Below are positions 17,346 through 27,387 of a stretch of DNA of 64,000 nucleotides, piece by piece. Every line of letters begins with the position of its first letter. Positions within the stretch are counted from its first letter, which is position 1. A program made the position numbers and the translations under genes. Under the pieces are notes generated by a model. It saw nothing but the letters and a program-made list of their open reading frames with translations, searched no databases and was not told the DNA's origin. Source of the stretch: Beijerinckiaceae bacterium (GTDB lineage: Bacteria; Pseudomonadota; Alphaproteobacteria; Rhizobiales; Beijerinckiaceae); the NCBI GenBank assembly GCA_019753285.1, contig JAIELD010000055.1, positions 1 to 64,000 on the forward strand, in the 5' to 3' direction.

Positions 17346-18599
17346 TCAGCGTTGCTGGCCCGGGGCAAACATGCGGCCACGCTCCGTGACAAAAACCAGG
17401 CCGAAGGCGAGGCAGCCGCAGATTGCAAAGCCCAGCGTCAGCGGCACCGCCGTTCCGTCGAAATGCTGCCCGATGAAAAATCCGATCAGCGCGCCGCCAA
17501 CCGTCGTCACGAAGCCCTGGACGGATGACGCAGTGCCGGCGATGTGGCCGAGCGGCTCCATGGCTATCGCGTTGAAGTTCGAGGCCACGAGACCGAAGCA
17601 GAACATGATCGCGGACTGAAACAGGGCGAAGGTCCAGATCGTCTCATAGCCGGTGAGCGCGGTCGTCGTGTGGAGCGCGGACAGCGCAATGAAGCCGACC
17701 AGCGCCGAATGCGAAACCCGCCGCGTCCCGAGCCGAATGACGATCCTCGAATTGAGCAATGCCGCGAAGGCCATGAACACCGCGACGAGCGCAAAAACGG
17801 TCGTGAACCATTGCGGCGCACCGAACACGGTCGCGAAGAGCTGCTGCACGGAATTGATGAAGCCGAACAGCGCGCCGAGAATGAGCGTCATCGCCAGCAT
17901 GTAGCCGACGGAGATGCGGGTCGTCAGTGCGATCCTGAAGGCTTGGGTGACGCGCCCGAAGCTGATCGGGATGCGGTCTTCGTCATGCAGCGTCTCAGGC
18001 AGGCGCAGCCAGGTCCAGAGCGCCATGCCGAGACCGAATAGGGCGAGCGCCCGGAAGATCCACGGCCAGGCCGCGACGAGCAGAATGCCCTGCCCGATCG
18101 AGGGCGCGATGATCGGCGCCGCCAGAAACACGATGAAGGTGAGCGACATGATGCGCGCCATGACGCGGCCCGAATAGCAGTCGCGCACGATCGAAACCGC
18201 GAGCACACGGGTGGACGCGGCGCCGACGCCCTGCAGGACGCGCGCGACCACCATCAATTCGAATGTGGTCGCCCAAGCGGCGACGAGGCTCGCAACGGTG
18301 TAGATGACGATGCCGGCGATCAGCACCGGCCGGCGCCCGAACCGGTCGGAGAGCGTGCCATAGACGATCTGCGCACTGCCAAAGCCAAGCAGATAGGCCG
18401 TGATGATCCACTGGCGCTGGTTCTCGACCGCGACACCGAGCGCCTCTCCGATGAGCTGGAGCCCCGGCAGCATCGAATCGATCGCGAGCGCGTTCATCGC
18501 CATCAACGCGGCGATGATGATGACGAACTCCCGGAAGCCCATGCCGGGATGCGGAACCGTTTCGACCCGCGCCGAGGGAGGCATGCGCTCGCTGTCCAT
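17346..18599 (-). CDS. MFS transporter, Bcr/CflA drug-resistance type
   Basis: This 417-residue major-facilitator protein has about 12 membrane helices. Motif A is DRFGRRPVLIAG between TM2 and TM3; the N-terminal SMLPGLQLIGEALG and motif-C-like segments fit the Bcr/CflA exporter group. The frame is open to 18779, but GAGGAA stands 8 nt before the ATG at 18599, and the extra N-terminus is low-complexity. It is the last gene of a minus-strand set behind another MFS gene and an amidase, and it converges with the FAD gene, leaving 2 bp between the stops. Confidence 0.88.
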   Translation of the reverse strand: MDSERMPPSARVETVPHPGMGFREFVIIIAALMAMNALAIDSMLPGLQLIGEALGVAVENQRQWIITAYLLGFGSAQIVYGTLSDRFGRRPVLIAGIVIYTVASLVAAWATTFELMVVARVLQGVGAASTRVLAVSIVRDCYSGRVMARIMSLTFIVFLAAPIIAPSIGQGILLVAAWPWIFRALALFGLGMALWTWLRLPETLHDEDRIPISFGRVTQAFRIALTTRISVGYMLAMTLILGALFGFINSVQQLFATVFGAPQWFTTVFALVAVFMAFAALLNSRIVIRLGTRRVSHSALVGFIALSALHTTTALTGYETIWTFALFQSAIMFCFGLVASNFNAIAMEPLGHIAGTASSVQGFVTTVGGALIGFFIGQHFDGTAVPLTLGFAICGCLAFGLVFVTERGRMFAPGQQR

Positions 18600-18678
18600 G
18601 CGGTTCGTTCCTCGGATCAGGTTTGGCAAATTGTGAATTTCACGGGACATGGCCAGCACGGGCGGGCCTGCCGAAGGT

Positions 18679-19893
18679 TCAGCCGATGGCGCGGTGACGC
18701 GACGCCCTGAGGCCGAGCACTGCGATAGCCGAAAACGCGGCGACTGGCAAAATGAGAAGATTGATCGAATCCCAACCATAGCGGTCGAGCAGATAGCCCG
18801 AGAGGAAGGAGCCGACCGCCGTCGTCGCGAAGATCAGCGTGTCGTTGAGGCCCTGCACGGCATTACGCTCGGCCGGCGTATGGCAATCCGTTACGATGGA
18901 CGTGGCCGAGATGAACGCGAAGTTCCAGCCAAGGCCAAGCAGAATGAGTCCGGCCCAGAAATGCGTGACGCTGATGCCGGAAAGATGCACGGCGGCGCAG
19001 GCGACGAGGATTGACAGGCCTGCGACCACCATCACCTCCTTGCCGAAGCGGGCGATCAACCCACCGGTGAAGAAGCTTGGCGCATACATGGCGAGAACGT
19101 GGAACATGATGCCGTTCGTCGAGCTCGTGAGCGAATGGCCGCAGATCGCCATGGCGAGCGGCGCAGCGGTCATCACCATGTTCATGAGGGTCTGCGCGGC
19201 GGTGCCGCAAATGACTGCGACGATGAATCTCGGAGCCTTCGCAATTTCGGCGAGCGGTCTGCCGGCGACGACGGCAGCAGATGACGGCCTCGCATCGTGA
19301 AAGCGGCTGGTGAACAGCATGGCGAGCAGCGCCATTGTCGCCTGCGCCACGAAGGTGCCCATGAAGAGATAGGGCATCGTCAATTCCTTGGTGAAATTGA
19401 CGAGCTGCGGGCCGATGACGGCTGCGATCACGCCGCCGGTCAGCACCCAGGATATGGCCTTGGGCCGGAAGGCCGGGGTCGCCGTATCGGCGGCTGCGAA
19501 GCGGTAGGTCGTGATCACGGCATGATAGACGCCGGCGAGGAGCGTGCCGAGGCAGAACAGCCAGAAGGACGAGACGTAGACCGCGGCCGCGCCGGTGAAG
19601 CCCGCCAGCGCGCCGCAGACATTGCCTTGCATGAACACGGCGCGCCGGCCGAGCGAACGCATCAGCATATTGGCCGGATAGGTTGCCAGCGCAGCGCCTA
19701 CGACGAAAAAAGAGATGGGCAGCGTCGCGAATTCCGGGCGGGTGGCGAGGCTGCGACCGACGAGCGCCCCGGTTGCGAACACCACCGTTGCGTTAGCCCC
19801 GGCCACACCGGTCGCCGCAGCCAGCAGAAGTGCGTTGCGGCGAGCCTGCTGGTCGCCGGAATGACTGGTGGCTTCTTGTGCGATGGCTGTCAC
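18679..19893 (-). CDS. MFS transporter
   Basis: This is a 404-residue major-facilitator protein with about 12 hydrophobic helices and the TM2-3 loop ANMLMRSLGRRAVFMQG in the motif A position. The first ATG (19935) has no Shine-Dalgarno. A GTG at 19893 has GAGG 6 nt before it, so I take it as the start, which removes a basic 14-residue extension. It lies about 100 bp downstream of the amidase gene on the same strand and 79 bp before the Bcr-type gene. The substrate is unknown; import or export of an amide or its product is possible from context. Confidence 0.85.
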   Translation of the reverse strand: MTAIAQEATSHSGDQQARRNALLLAAATGVAGANATVVFATGALVGRSLATRPEFATLPISFFVVGAALATYPANMLMRSLGRRAVFMQGNVCGALAGFTGAAAVYVSSFWLFCLGTLLAGVYHAVITTYRFAAADTATPAFRPKAISWVLTGGVIAAVIGPQLVNFTKELTMPYLFMGTFVAQATMALLAMLFTSRFHDARPSSAAVVAGRPLAEIAKAPRFIVAVICGTAAQTLMNMVMTAAPLAMAICGHSLTSSTNGIMFHVLAMYAPSFFTGGLIARFGKEVMVVAGLSILVACAAVHLSGISVTHFWAGLILLGLGWNFAFISATSIVTDCHTPAERNAVQGLNDTLIFATTAVGSFLSGYLLDRYGWDSINLLILPVAAFSAIAVLGLRASRHRAIG

Positions 19894-19989
19894 GGCGATC
19901 CTCGGAGTTGCCTTCCGCCTACGCCCGCCTGCCATATTTTACAAACGGAAACCGTTGATAGGAGGCATCAGCTCCGCGAATGCGACCCA

Positions 19990-21396
19990 TCAGAAAGCAG
20001 GATCGATCGGTGAGGGCGGCGTCCCACCGGCCTCGATCGCCGCGCCGGCGATGAGGGCGAGATCCTCGCGAAACCGGTTGACGACGACCTGAACGCCAAC
20101 CGGCGAAGAGCCGACCATGCCCGTCGAGACCGTCAACCCTGGCAGGCCGAGAAACGGCAGGCCTGTCTGGGTCATCTGGGCGCGCCAGACGCGCTCGAAC
20201 GCCTCCGGCCCCTGCTGGTCGAGACCATCGGCGAACGGCAGCTCGCCCGACACCGGCATCAGGCACACGGGATAGCGGTCGAAGAACAGGTTCCACTGGC
20301 GCATCAGCGTCGCCCGCCGGGTCAGCGCCTGCGAAATGAAGCCCGGCTCTTCAGATTTCGCGAGGTCCTCGTAATGCCGCAGCACCGTCAGCGCGCCGGG
20401 ATCGCCCTCGCTCTCGGCGAGTTCCAGCGAGCGCTGGAAGCCGTCACAGAGCCAGAGTCGCAATTGAAGCTGCGCGGCCTCGGCCAGCGGAGGCGTCGTC
20501 TCGATTTCCTCGACCGTCCAGCCTGCCGCGGCAAGCCGCGCTGCCGCATCCCTCAGCGCGGCCTCGACCTCCGGTTTCGTTTCCAGCCCGTCGGGCCTGA
20601 TGCACAGCGCCGCGCGCTTGGGCGCCGGCGGACCGTCGAAGGGCACTGGCACGTACCAGGGATCGCGCGCATCCGGCTGCATCATCGCTTCGAAGCCAAG
20701 CTTCACATCGGCGATCGTCCGCGCCAGCGGCCCGGATGCCGCCATCAACTGCGCACCGATGCTTCGCTCCGGCGAGGACGCATTGAAGGCGGGGATGCGC
20801 CCGAGCCCCGGCCGCAGGCCGTGCACGCCGCAGGCATAGGCAGGATAGCGCACCGAGCCGCCGATATCCGTGCCATGGGCGATGTGGCCCATGCCGCTCA
20901 CGACCGCCGCCCCTGCGCCGCCGGAAGAGCCGCCGGGGGTTAGCCGCGCGTCACGCGGGTTCTTCGTGTCGCCATGAATGAGGTTGGTGGTGAACCAGCG
21001 ATAGGAGAAAGCAGGCGTGTTGGTCCGCCCGAGGATGACCGCGCCGGCTTTGATGAGATTGTCGACCACCGGATTATTGACGCTTGCAATGAGATCGCGC
21101 TGCATCTTCAGCCCGTTCGTCGTCGCGTAGCCGGCCTGGTCCGCGTTGACCTTGATCGTGATCGGCACGCCCGCGAGCGGACCAGGGTCGTTGCCGCTCG
21201 CAAGAGCCGCATCGATCGCGTCGGCCTGCGCGAGTGTGTCTTCGGGGCGATGGTCGATGATCGCGTTGAGTTTGGGGTTGACGGCATCGAGCCTTGTCAG
21301 CGCCGCTTCGGCCGCCTCTCGCGCCGAAAGCTGCCTCGATCGGATTTTCGCCGCGAGATCGGTCGCGCTCAGACGCCAGAGTTCGTTCATGTCCAT
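19990..21396 (-). CDS. Amidase (amidase signature family)
   Basis: This 468-residue amidase hydrolyses a carboxamide to acid and ammonia. The Ser-cisSer-Lys triad is visible: Lys in VPITIKVNAD, and Ser residues in the Gly/Ser-rich TPGGSSGGAGAAVVSG with GTDIGGSVRYPA following. The length is normal for the family. The protein starts MDMNEL; the second ATG (21390) is also possible. It heads the minus-strand amidase-MFS-MFS group. No signal peptide is seen, so it is probably cytoplasmic. The substrate is unknown. Confidence 0.92.
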   Translation of the reverse strand: MDMNELWRLSATDLAAKIRSRQLSAREAAEAALTRLDAVNPKLNAIIDHRPEDTLAQADAIDAALASGNDPGPLAGVPITIKVNADQAGYATTNGLKMQRDLIASVNNPVVDNLIKAGAVILGRTNTPAFSYRWFTTNLIHGDTKNPRDARLTPGGSSGGAGAAVVSGMGHIAHGTDIGGSVRYPAYACGVHGLRPGLGRIPAFNASSPERSIGAQLMAASGPLARTIADVKLGFEAMMQPDARDPWYVPVPFDGPPAPKRAALCIRPDGLETKPEVEAALRDAAARLAAAGWTVEEIETTPPLAEAAQLQLRLWLCDGFQRSLELAESEGDPGALTVLRHYEDLAKSEEPGFISQALTRRATLMRQWNLFFDRYPVCLMPVSGELPFADGLDQQGPEAFERVWRAQMTQTGLPFLGLPGLTVSTGMVGSSPVGVQVVVNRFREDLALIAGAAIEAGGTPPSPIDPAF

Positions 21397-21598
21397 CGCT
21401 TTCGTTGCAGATCAGTTCCGCGCCATTGGTGCTGGCCGGCTTCTCCCTTGTCAATCACGCCGAAGAGCGGCGAGGACAGCGGCGGCACAAGCCAAAATGC
21501 AGATAAAAGATGTGAATTGCCGTGCAGACACTTTTCTTTTGGCTGCGCTGGGCTAAGCCTGCGGACTGCACCCTGCCCGGCTCGTCGCAAGGATCAAC

Positions 21599-22633
21599 AT
21601 GCACAGGTTCGTTCCAGGTGTTCTCCTGTGCGTGGCGGTGACGGGATTCGCCGCGCTGGTGGAGAGCGTCGAGCTTCGCTGGTTCGGGCAGCCCTATCTC
21701 GAAACCCTGGTCATCGCGATCCTGCTCGGAGCGCTCATCCGCACGGCCTGGTCGCCCGGCCGGACCTTTCAGCCGGGCATCGATTTCAGCGCCAAGTTCC
21801 TGCTTGAATTCGCGATCTGGATGCTCGGCGCATCCGTGGATTTCAGCATCGTCGCGGCGATGGGCAACGGCCTGCTGCTCGGCATCATCGCGATCGTGAC
21901 GGCGGCGCTGATCGCCGGCTATCTCATCGGCAGGGTGCTCGGCCTGTCGCAGCGCATGGCGATCCTCGTCGCCTGCGGCAACGCCATCTGCGGCAACTCC
22001 GCCATTGCGGCCGTGGCCCCGGCGATCGGCGCGACCGGCCGAGACATCGCCTGCTCGATCGCTTTCACGGCGGTGCTTGGCGTGATCGTCGTGCTCGGCT
22101 TGCCACTCCTCGTGCCCCTGCTCTCGATGTCGGAGCGGCAATATGGCGTTCTTGCCGGGCTCACGGTCTATGCCGTGCCGCAGGTGCTGGCCGCGACACT
22201 TCCGGTCGGTTCGCTCAGCAATCAGGTCGGCACGATCGTCAAGCTGGTGCGGGTGCTGCTGCTTGGGCCCGTCATCCTGGCCGTGACGATCTTTGCGCGC
22301 ACGCTGCCTCAGGATGGCGCACGGACGAGCGCCCCGGCTGATGACGGCGCAAGGCGGCGGATCGCGATCCACAAGATACTCCCATGGTTCATCCTCGCCT
22401 TCCTCGTGCTCTCACTGATGCGCTCGGCCAATCTGCTGCCGGATGCTTTCATCTGGTTCGCATCGAAGACCGCAAACGTCCTGACGCTGATTTCAATGGC
22501 GGCGCTCGGCCTCGGCGTCGATATCCGCATGGTCGCGCAGGCCGGTCCGCGCGTCGTCGCGGCGGTCTCGCTCTCGCTTCTCGCGCTACTCGGCGGAAGC
22601 CTGGTCCTGATTTACGCGATGCGGCTGGCGTGA
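21599..22633 (+). CDS. YeiH/UPF0324 family putative sulfate exporter
   Basis: This 344-residue inner-membrane protein has about 10 hydrophobic helices and the family core LVACGNAICGNSAIAAVAPA near residues 122-141. The YeiH family is annotated as putative sulfate exporters, partly because members lie beside sulfonate and taurine pathways; no such genes lie here. It is single, divergent from the amidase, and followed directly by the tandem repeat at 22641. Confidence 0.85.
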   Translation: MHRFVPGVLLCVAVTGFAALVESVELRWFGQPYLETLVIAILLGALIRTAWSPGRTFQPGIDFSAKFLLEFAIWMLGASVDFSIVAAMGNGLLLGIIAIVTAALIAGYLIGRVLGLSQRMAILVACGNAICGNSAIAAVAPAIGATGRDIACSIAFTAVLGVIVVLGLPLLVPLLSMSERQYGVLAGLTVYAVPQVLAATLPVGSLSNQVGTIVKLVRVLLLGPVILAVTIFARTLPQDGARTSAPADDGARRRIAIHKILPWFILAFLVLSLMRSANLLPDAFIWFASKTANVLTLISMAALGLGVDIRMVAQAGPRVVAAVSLSLLALLGGSLVLIYAMRLA

Positions 22634-22640
22634 CCGTTAG

Positions 22641-22697
22641 GCCAAGGAGTTCTGACGCCAAGGAGTTCTGACGCTAATGAATCCTGACGCCAAGGAG
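22641..22697. repeat. 16-bp tandem repeat, about 3.5 copies
   Basis: The unit GCCAAGGAGTTCTGAC occurs exactly at 22641-22656 and 22657-22672, in degenerate form at 22673-22688 (GCTAATGAATCCTGAC), and as a partial copy GCCAAGGAG at 22689-22697. It fills the gap between the convergent YeiH-type and hutD genes, up to 4 bp before the hutD stop. Each unit contains AAGGAG, a Shine-Dalgarno-like hexamer. Confidence 0.85.
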
Positions 22698-22700
22698 CCG

Positions 22701-23330
22701 TCAGGCAGTCGGCGCGAATTCGATCAACAGCGCAGTCGCGGACCCTTCGCTGCGCATGTGCCAGGTGACAGGCTCTTGCGCCACGAAAGCGTCGTGCATG
22801 TTGGGGGTCACGATCCCCATGTCGCAGACAATTCTGCCCGCGCCGCTGCACCAGACGAGGACGGCGTGGCCACCGGTTGAAAACGAACGGACGCCTGCTA
22901 CTTCAACGACTTTCATGGAGTTTTTGAATGCCGAGCGGCGGCTCATGGCGTTGAGGTCGAGGATCGGACCCGAAAGAAGCCGTGCGAATGTCTCCCTGTC
23001 CGCCGGAAAGGCGGTCGGCGGGTGATCGCGGCGCACTTCAAACGGCTCCATGCCGGTCACGGCGAGCGCAAGGCCTTCGCCTTCGAGGATGGCCATGGTC
23101 CTGTCGATGTCTGGAAAGAGGGAGAACGCGCCGTCGCTCGCCACCTCCGCGATGCTGACGCGCCATGAAAACGTGTCGAGATCGGCGGCCTCGGGAAAAC
23201 TGGCGACGTCATAGGTCACGCCGCCGCCATTCTTCCAGCGACGCGGCTCGCGCTGCGCGGAAGGCAAATGGCGTATGCCGCTCACACTTGATTCCATCAG
23301 CCAGGAGTCCGGCACAAAGGATTCAGCCAC
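22701..23330 (-). CDS. hutD: HutD family protein
   Basis: This 209-residue cupin-like HutD/Ves family protein is the last gene of the hut operon. The family signature RRWKNGGGVTYDVASFP (about residues 30-46) and FSWRVSIAEVASDGAFSLFP are present. HutD is thought to moderate histidine or urocanate use, possibly by binding an intermediate; it is not one of the catalytic steps. The start is a GTG at 23330 with AAGGA about 8 nt upstream, 12 bp after the hutU stop. The ATG at 23297 is an alternative. Confidence 0.9.
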   Translation of the reverse strand: MAESFVPDSWLMESSVSGIRHLPSAQREPRRWKNGGGVTYDVASFPEAADLDTFSWRVSIAEVASDGAFSLFPDIDRTMAILEGEGLALAVTGMEPFEVRRDHPPTAFPADRETFARLLSGPILDLNAMSRRSAFKNSMKVVEVAGVRSFSTGGHAVLVWCSGAGRIVCDMGIVTPNMHDAFVAQEPVTWHMRSEGSATALLIEFAPTA

Positions 23331-23342
23331 CTCGCTTTTCCT

Positions 23343-25007
23343 TCAAAGAATGCCCGGGAGATCGAGCCCGTTAGCCCGCGCGCAATCGAGCGCGATGTCG
23401 TAGCCGGCATCCGCGTGCCGCATTACCCCTGTCGCCGGGTCGTTCCAAAGCACACGCTCGAGCCGACGTGCAGCCTCTGGCGTGCCATCCGCGACGATGA
23501 CCATGCCGGAGTGTTGCGAGAAGCCCATGCCGACGCCGCCGCCGTGATGCAGGGACACCCAAGTCGCGCCGGAGGCGCAGTTGAGGAGAGCATTGAGGAG
23601 CGGCCAGTCAGACACGGCATCCGATCCGTCGCGCATCGCTTCCGTTTCGCGGTTGGGCGAGGCGACCGAACCAGAATCAAGATGATCGCGCCCGATCACC
23701 ACCGGCGCGCTGAGCTCGCCCTTTTCCACCATCTCGTTGAAGGCGAGGCCGAGCCGGTGCCTGTCGCCGAGCCCGACCCAGCAGATGCGCGCCGGAAGGC
23801 CCTGGAACGAAATGCGCTCGCGCGCCATGTCGAGCCAGTGGTGCAGCGGCTTGTTGTCAGGGAGGAGTTCCTTCACCCTGGCGTCGGTGCGGTAGATGTC
23901 CTCCGGATCGCCCGAGAGCGCTGCCCAGCGGAACGGTCCGATGCCCCGGCAGAACAGCGGGCGGATATAGGCCGGCACGAAACCCGGAAAATCGAAGGCG
24001 TCGGCGACCCCCTCCTCCTTCGCCATCTGCCGGATGTTGTTGCCGTAATCGAGCGTCGGGATGCCCATGCGGTGGAAGTCGAGCATCGCCTTGACATGCA
24101 GCGCCATTGAGCGCCGCGCGGCCTTATCCACCGCCTTCGGATCGCTCGATCGCCGGTCCTCCCATTCAGAGAGCGTCCAGCCGCCGGGAAGATAGCCGTT
24201 TACCGGATCATGCGCCGAGGTCTGGTCGGTCACGACATCCGGACGGATGCCGCGCCGTACGATTTCCGGAAAGACATCGACCGCATTGCCGAGGAGGCCG
24301 ATCGAGACAGGCTTGCCCTGCGCCTTCGCCTCATCGAGCATGGCCAGCGCCTCGTCGAGGTCCTTGGCCTGCCTGTCGAGATAGCGTGTCGCGAGACGCA
24401 TCTCGATCCGGGACGGCTGACACTCGACGGCAAGGCATGAGGCACCGGCCATCGTGGCAGCGAGCGGCTGCGCGCCACCCATGCCGCCAAGGCCGGCGGT
24501 GAGGATCCAGCGGCCGGACAAATCGCCGTTGTAATGCTGGCGACCGACCTCGACGAAGGTTTCGTAGGTGCCCTGCACAATGCCCTGGCTGCCGATATAG
24601 ATCCAGGAGCCCGCGGTCATCTGGCCGTACATCATAAGGCCCTTGCGATCGAGCTCGTTGAAATGCTCCCAGGTCGCCCAGCGCGGCACGAGGTTGGAAT
24701 TGGCGATCAGCACGCGCGGGGCGTCCGCATGCGTCCTGAAAACCCCGACCGGCTTGCCTGACTGGACGAGCAGCGTCTCGTCCCCCTCCAGTTTTTTCAG
24801 CGTTTCGACGATGCGGTCGAAACTGTCCCAGTCGCGGGCAGCGCGGCCGATGCCGCCATAGACGACGAGTTCGCCGGGCCGCTCGGCGACCTTGGGGTCG
24901 AGGTTGTTCATCAGCATCCGCATCGGGGCTTCAGTCAGCCAGCTCTTGGCGCTGAGCTGCGAACCCTGAGGCGAGCGAATGACTCGGGCATTGTCGAGAC
25001 GGGTCAT
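23343..25007 (-). CDS. hutU: Urocanate hydratase
   Basis: This 554-residue cytoplasmic enzyme adds water to urocanate to form imidazolone propionate, using tightly bound NAD+ as electrophile. Length and sequence match HutU throughout: the N-terminal [20 protein letters not shown], the NAD-binding region around [19 protein letters not shown], and the C-terminal [18 protein letters not shown]. It overlaps hutG by 4 bp and precedes hutD, within hutIHGUD. Confidence 0.97.
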   Translation of the reverse strand: MTRLDNARVIRSPQGSQLSAKSWLTEAPMRMLMNNLDPKVAERPGELVVYGGIGRAARDWDSFDRIVETLKKLEGDETLLVQSGKPVGVFRTHADAPRVLIANSNLVPRWATWEHFNELDRKGLMMYGQMTAGSWIYIGSQGIVQGTYETFVEVGRQHYNGDLSGRWILTAGLGGMGGAQPLAATMAGASCLAVECQPSRIEMRLATRYLDRQAKDLDEALAMLDEAKAQGKPVSIGLLGNAVDVFPEIVRRGIRPDVVTDQTSAHDPVNGYLPGGWTLSEWEDRRSSDPKAVDKAARRSMALHVKAMLDFHRMGIPTLDYGNNIRQMAKEEGVADAFDFPGFVPAYIRPLFCRGIGPFRWAALSGDPEDIYRTDARVKELLPDNKPLHHWLDMARERISFQGLPARICWVGLGDRHRLGLAFNEMVEKGELSAPVVIGRDHLDSGSVASPNRETEAMRDGSDAVSDWPLLNALLNCASGATWVSLHHGGGVGMGFSQHSGMVIVADGTPEAARRLERVLWNDPATGVMRHADAGYDIALDCARANGLDLPGIL

Positions 25008-25855
25008 GGAATGGTCCTCGTGGGGCTGGGAGCGTTGGTCGCAAAATCGGTGCAGGCTTCGAGGATGCGCCGTAGCTCGGCGCGCATCGGCTCGGCGCGC
25101 TTGGCATCATAGGGGGACGGCCAATTCCCTTCCGAAATCGGCGTTTCCGGTTCGTCCATATAGCTCCGGCATGCGAGTTCCATCTGCACCGCATGCACGC
25201 CCGCATCGGGCATGCCAAAACTGCGCGTGATGTATCCGCCCTTGAAACGGCCATTGGTCACCCGGCTGAAGGCGGATGCGTCGCAAATCCGCTCGATGCT
25301 CGCGACGAGTCGTGGGTCAGCACTGCGTCCATCGTCGGTGCCGATGTTGAAGTGCGGCAAGCTGCCCTCAAACAGCCGAGGGATGACCGAGCGGATCGAA
25401 TGGCAATCATAGAGCACGACGCAGTCATGCGCGCGGCGCAACCGCGCGAGCTCGGCCGCGAGCGCCTGATGATAGAGATCGAAGTAAAGCGCTCGACGTT
25501 CGGCTATCGAGGCCGCGTCCGGCTCTTCACCCGACAGATATAGCGGATCGCCATCGAATGTGGTGGTGGGGCAGAGTTCGGTCGTCGCCATGCCTGGATA
25601 GAGCGAGACGCCGGAGGGATCGCGGTTGACGTCGATCACGGTGCGCGAGATCGAGGTGCGAACGACCGTCGCGCCAAGCTCTTGCGCGAAGTCGTAAAGT
25701 CGCTCGATCCACCAGTCGCAATCGCGCCGCGCCAGCCAGAGCGAGACGAGCCCGCGCCGATGGAGATCGGGAATCTCGGTCCCCGTGTGCGGCAGGCTGA
25801 CGAGAAGCGGCGCGGGCCCGCGCTGGATCGTGAGCCAGTTCATCGAACCGGTCAC
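25004..25855 (-). CDS. hutG: N-formylglutamate deformylase
   Basis: This 283-residue N-formylglutamate amidohydrolase performs the final step, formylglutamate to glutamate and formate. Metal-binding segments are visible in [26 protein letters not shown] and [11 protein letters not shown]. The start MTGSMNW overlaps the hutH stop region by 4 bp, and its own stop overlaps hutU. This enzyme with HutF defines the five-step route that releases formate, rather than the HutG formiminoglutamase route. Confidence 0.95.
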   Translation of the reverse strand: MTGSMNWLTIQRGPAPLLVSLPHTGTEIPDLHRRGLVSLWLARRDCDWWIERLYDFAQELGATVVRTSISRTVIDVNRDPSGVSLYPGMATTELCPTTTFDGDPLYLSGEEPDAASIAERRALYFDLYHQALAAELARLRRAHDCVVLYDCHSIRSVIPRLFEGSLPHFNIGTDDGRSADPRLVASIERICDASAFSRVTNGRFKGGYITRSFGMPDAGVHAVQMELACRSYMDEPETPISEGNWPSPYDAKRAEPMRAELRRILEACTDFATNAPSPTRTIP

Positions 25856-27387
25856 GGAGCGATCACCGATGGCAGCCGCACTGCATCGACCGCTCGCATC
25901 AAGCGGCCGCTTTCGACCATGCTTATCGCCGCAGCCATGTCCGGATGGAAGTGCCGATCGTCATCGAGATGCGGAACCACGCTCCGAACGAGATCCCGAA
26001 CCGCCTGCAGCGGAACGCTAGAGAGCAGCGGAGCATGGAAGTCGCAGCCCTGCGCCGCGGCGAGCAACTCGATCCCGAGCACACCGGCGACGTTGCGCGT
26101 CATCTCGGCAAGCCGCCTTGCGCCATGCGCGGCCATGGAGACATGATCCTCCTGATTGGCGGATGTCGGGATGGAATCGACGCTTGCCGGATAGGCCCTC
26201 TGCTTGTTCTCCGAGACGAGAGCGGCGGCCGTGACCTGCGGGATCATGAAACCCGAATTGAGGCCCGGCTTCGGCGTCAGGAATGCAGGCAGGCCGGATA
26301 GGGCAGGATCGGTCAGCATGGCGATGCGGCGCTCCGCGAGGGAACCGATCTCGCACACGGCCATTGCGATCATGTCCGCTGCGAACGCTACCGGCTCCGC
26401 ATGAAAATTGCCGCCGGACAAGGCCACGCCTTCGTCAGGGAAGACGAGCGGATTGTCGGAGACGCCATTGGCCTCGACCGCGAGCGTCGCCGCCGCCTGC
26501 CGCAGCAGATCGAGCACGGCACCCATGACCTGCGGCTGGCAGCGCAGGCAGTATGGATCCTGAATGCGCGGATCGCCCGTGATGTGCGAAGCGCGGATGG
26601 CGCTGCCATCCATCAGCGCCCGCAAGGCGGCGGCCGTCTCGATCTGGCCCCGATGGCCGCGCACCGCATGGATGCGCGGATCGAACGGCGTGTCGGAGCC
26701 GCGGGCTGCATCGGTGGATAGCGCTCCCGTCACCAGCGCGGAATGGTAAAGCGTCTCTGCCTCGAACAGACCTGCAAGGGCATAGGCGGTCGAGAACTGG
26801 GTGCCGTTGAGCAGCGCCAGCCCCTCCTTCGCGCCAAGCTCGTGCGGCGCAAGGCCGGCCTGCGCCAGCGCATCGGCGGCGGGCATACGGCCCGTCGGCG
26901 TCTCGATCTCGCCTACGCCGATCATCGCTGCGGTCATGTGGGCGAGCGGCGCGAGGTCGCCCGATGCGCCAACCGACCCTTGCGCCGGGACGACGGGTAT
27001 GAGGCCGTGCTCCAGCATCAGCGACAGACGATCCAGCGTTTCGGCCCGAACGCCGGAAAACCCCTGCGCGAGGCTGGCGATCTTGAGCGCCATCATCAGC
27101 CGCGCGACCGGGCGGGGCATCGGTTCGCCGACGCCGGCGCAATGCGAGAGCACGATATTGCGCTGAAGGGTTTTCAGATCATCGACCGGAATGCGGATGC
27201 TCGCGAGCTTGCCGAAGCCGGTGTTGATCCCATAGACCGGCTCTCCGGTTTCAAGGATCGCGGAGACCGTGCGGGCGGCACGCTCAACGCCGGCGCGACA
27301 GGACGGATCGAGCGCAAGGTCCGCTCCTTGCCAGATCGCGCGCCAATCGGCCAGAGTTGCGGTGCCCGGTGTCAGGCTAACAGGCAT
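25852..27387 (-). CDS. hutH: Histidine ammonia-lyase
   Basis: This 511-residue enzyme converts histidine to urocanate and ammonia. The MIO-forming Ala-Ser-Gly lies in [15 protein letters not shown] (about residues 142-156). Other family residues are in [21 protein letters not shown] and [14 protein letters not shown]. The open frame extends to 27558, but that part is antisense-like low-complexity and overlaps hutI. The ATG at 27387 has GGAGGGG just upstream and is the start, overlapping hutI by 16 bp. It serves as an internal comparison for the MIO-less homologue at 42-43.6 kb. Confidence 0.97.
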   Translation of the reverse strand: MPVSLTPGTATLADWRAIWQGADLALDPSCRAGVERAARTVSAILETGEPVYGINTGFGKLASIRIPVDDLKTLQRNIVLSHCAGVGEPMPRPVARLMMALKIASLAQGFSGVRAETLDRLSLMLEHGLIPVVPAQGSVGASGDLAPLAHMTAAMIGVGEIETPTGRMPAADALAQAGLAPHELGAKEGLALLNGTQFSTAYALAGLFEAETLYHSALVTGALSTDAARGSDTPFDPRIHAVRGHRGQIETAAALRALMDGSAIRASHITGDPRIQDPYCLRCQPQVMGAVLDLLRQAAATLAVEANGVSDNPLVFPDEGVALSGGNFHAEPVAFAADMIAMAVCEIGSLAERRIAMLTDPALSGLPAFLTPKPGLNSGFMIPQVTAAALVSENKQRAYPASVDSIPTSANQEDHVSMAAHGARRLAEMTRNVAGVLGIELLAAAQGCDFHAPLLSSVPLQAVRDLVRSVVPHLDDDRHFHPDMAAAISMVESGRLMRAVDAVRLPSVIAP

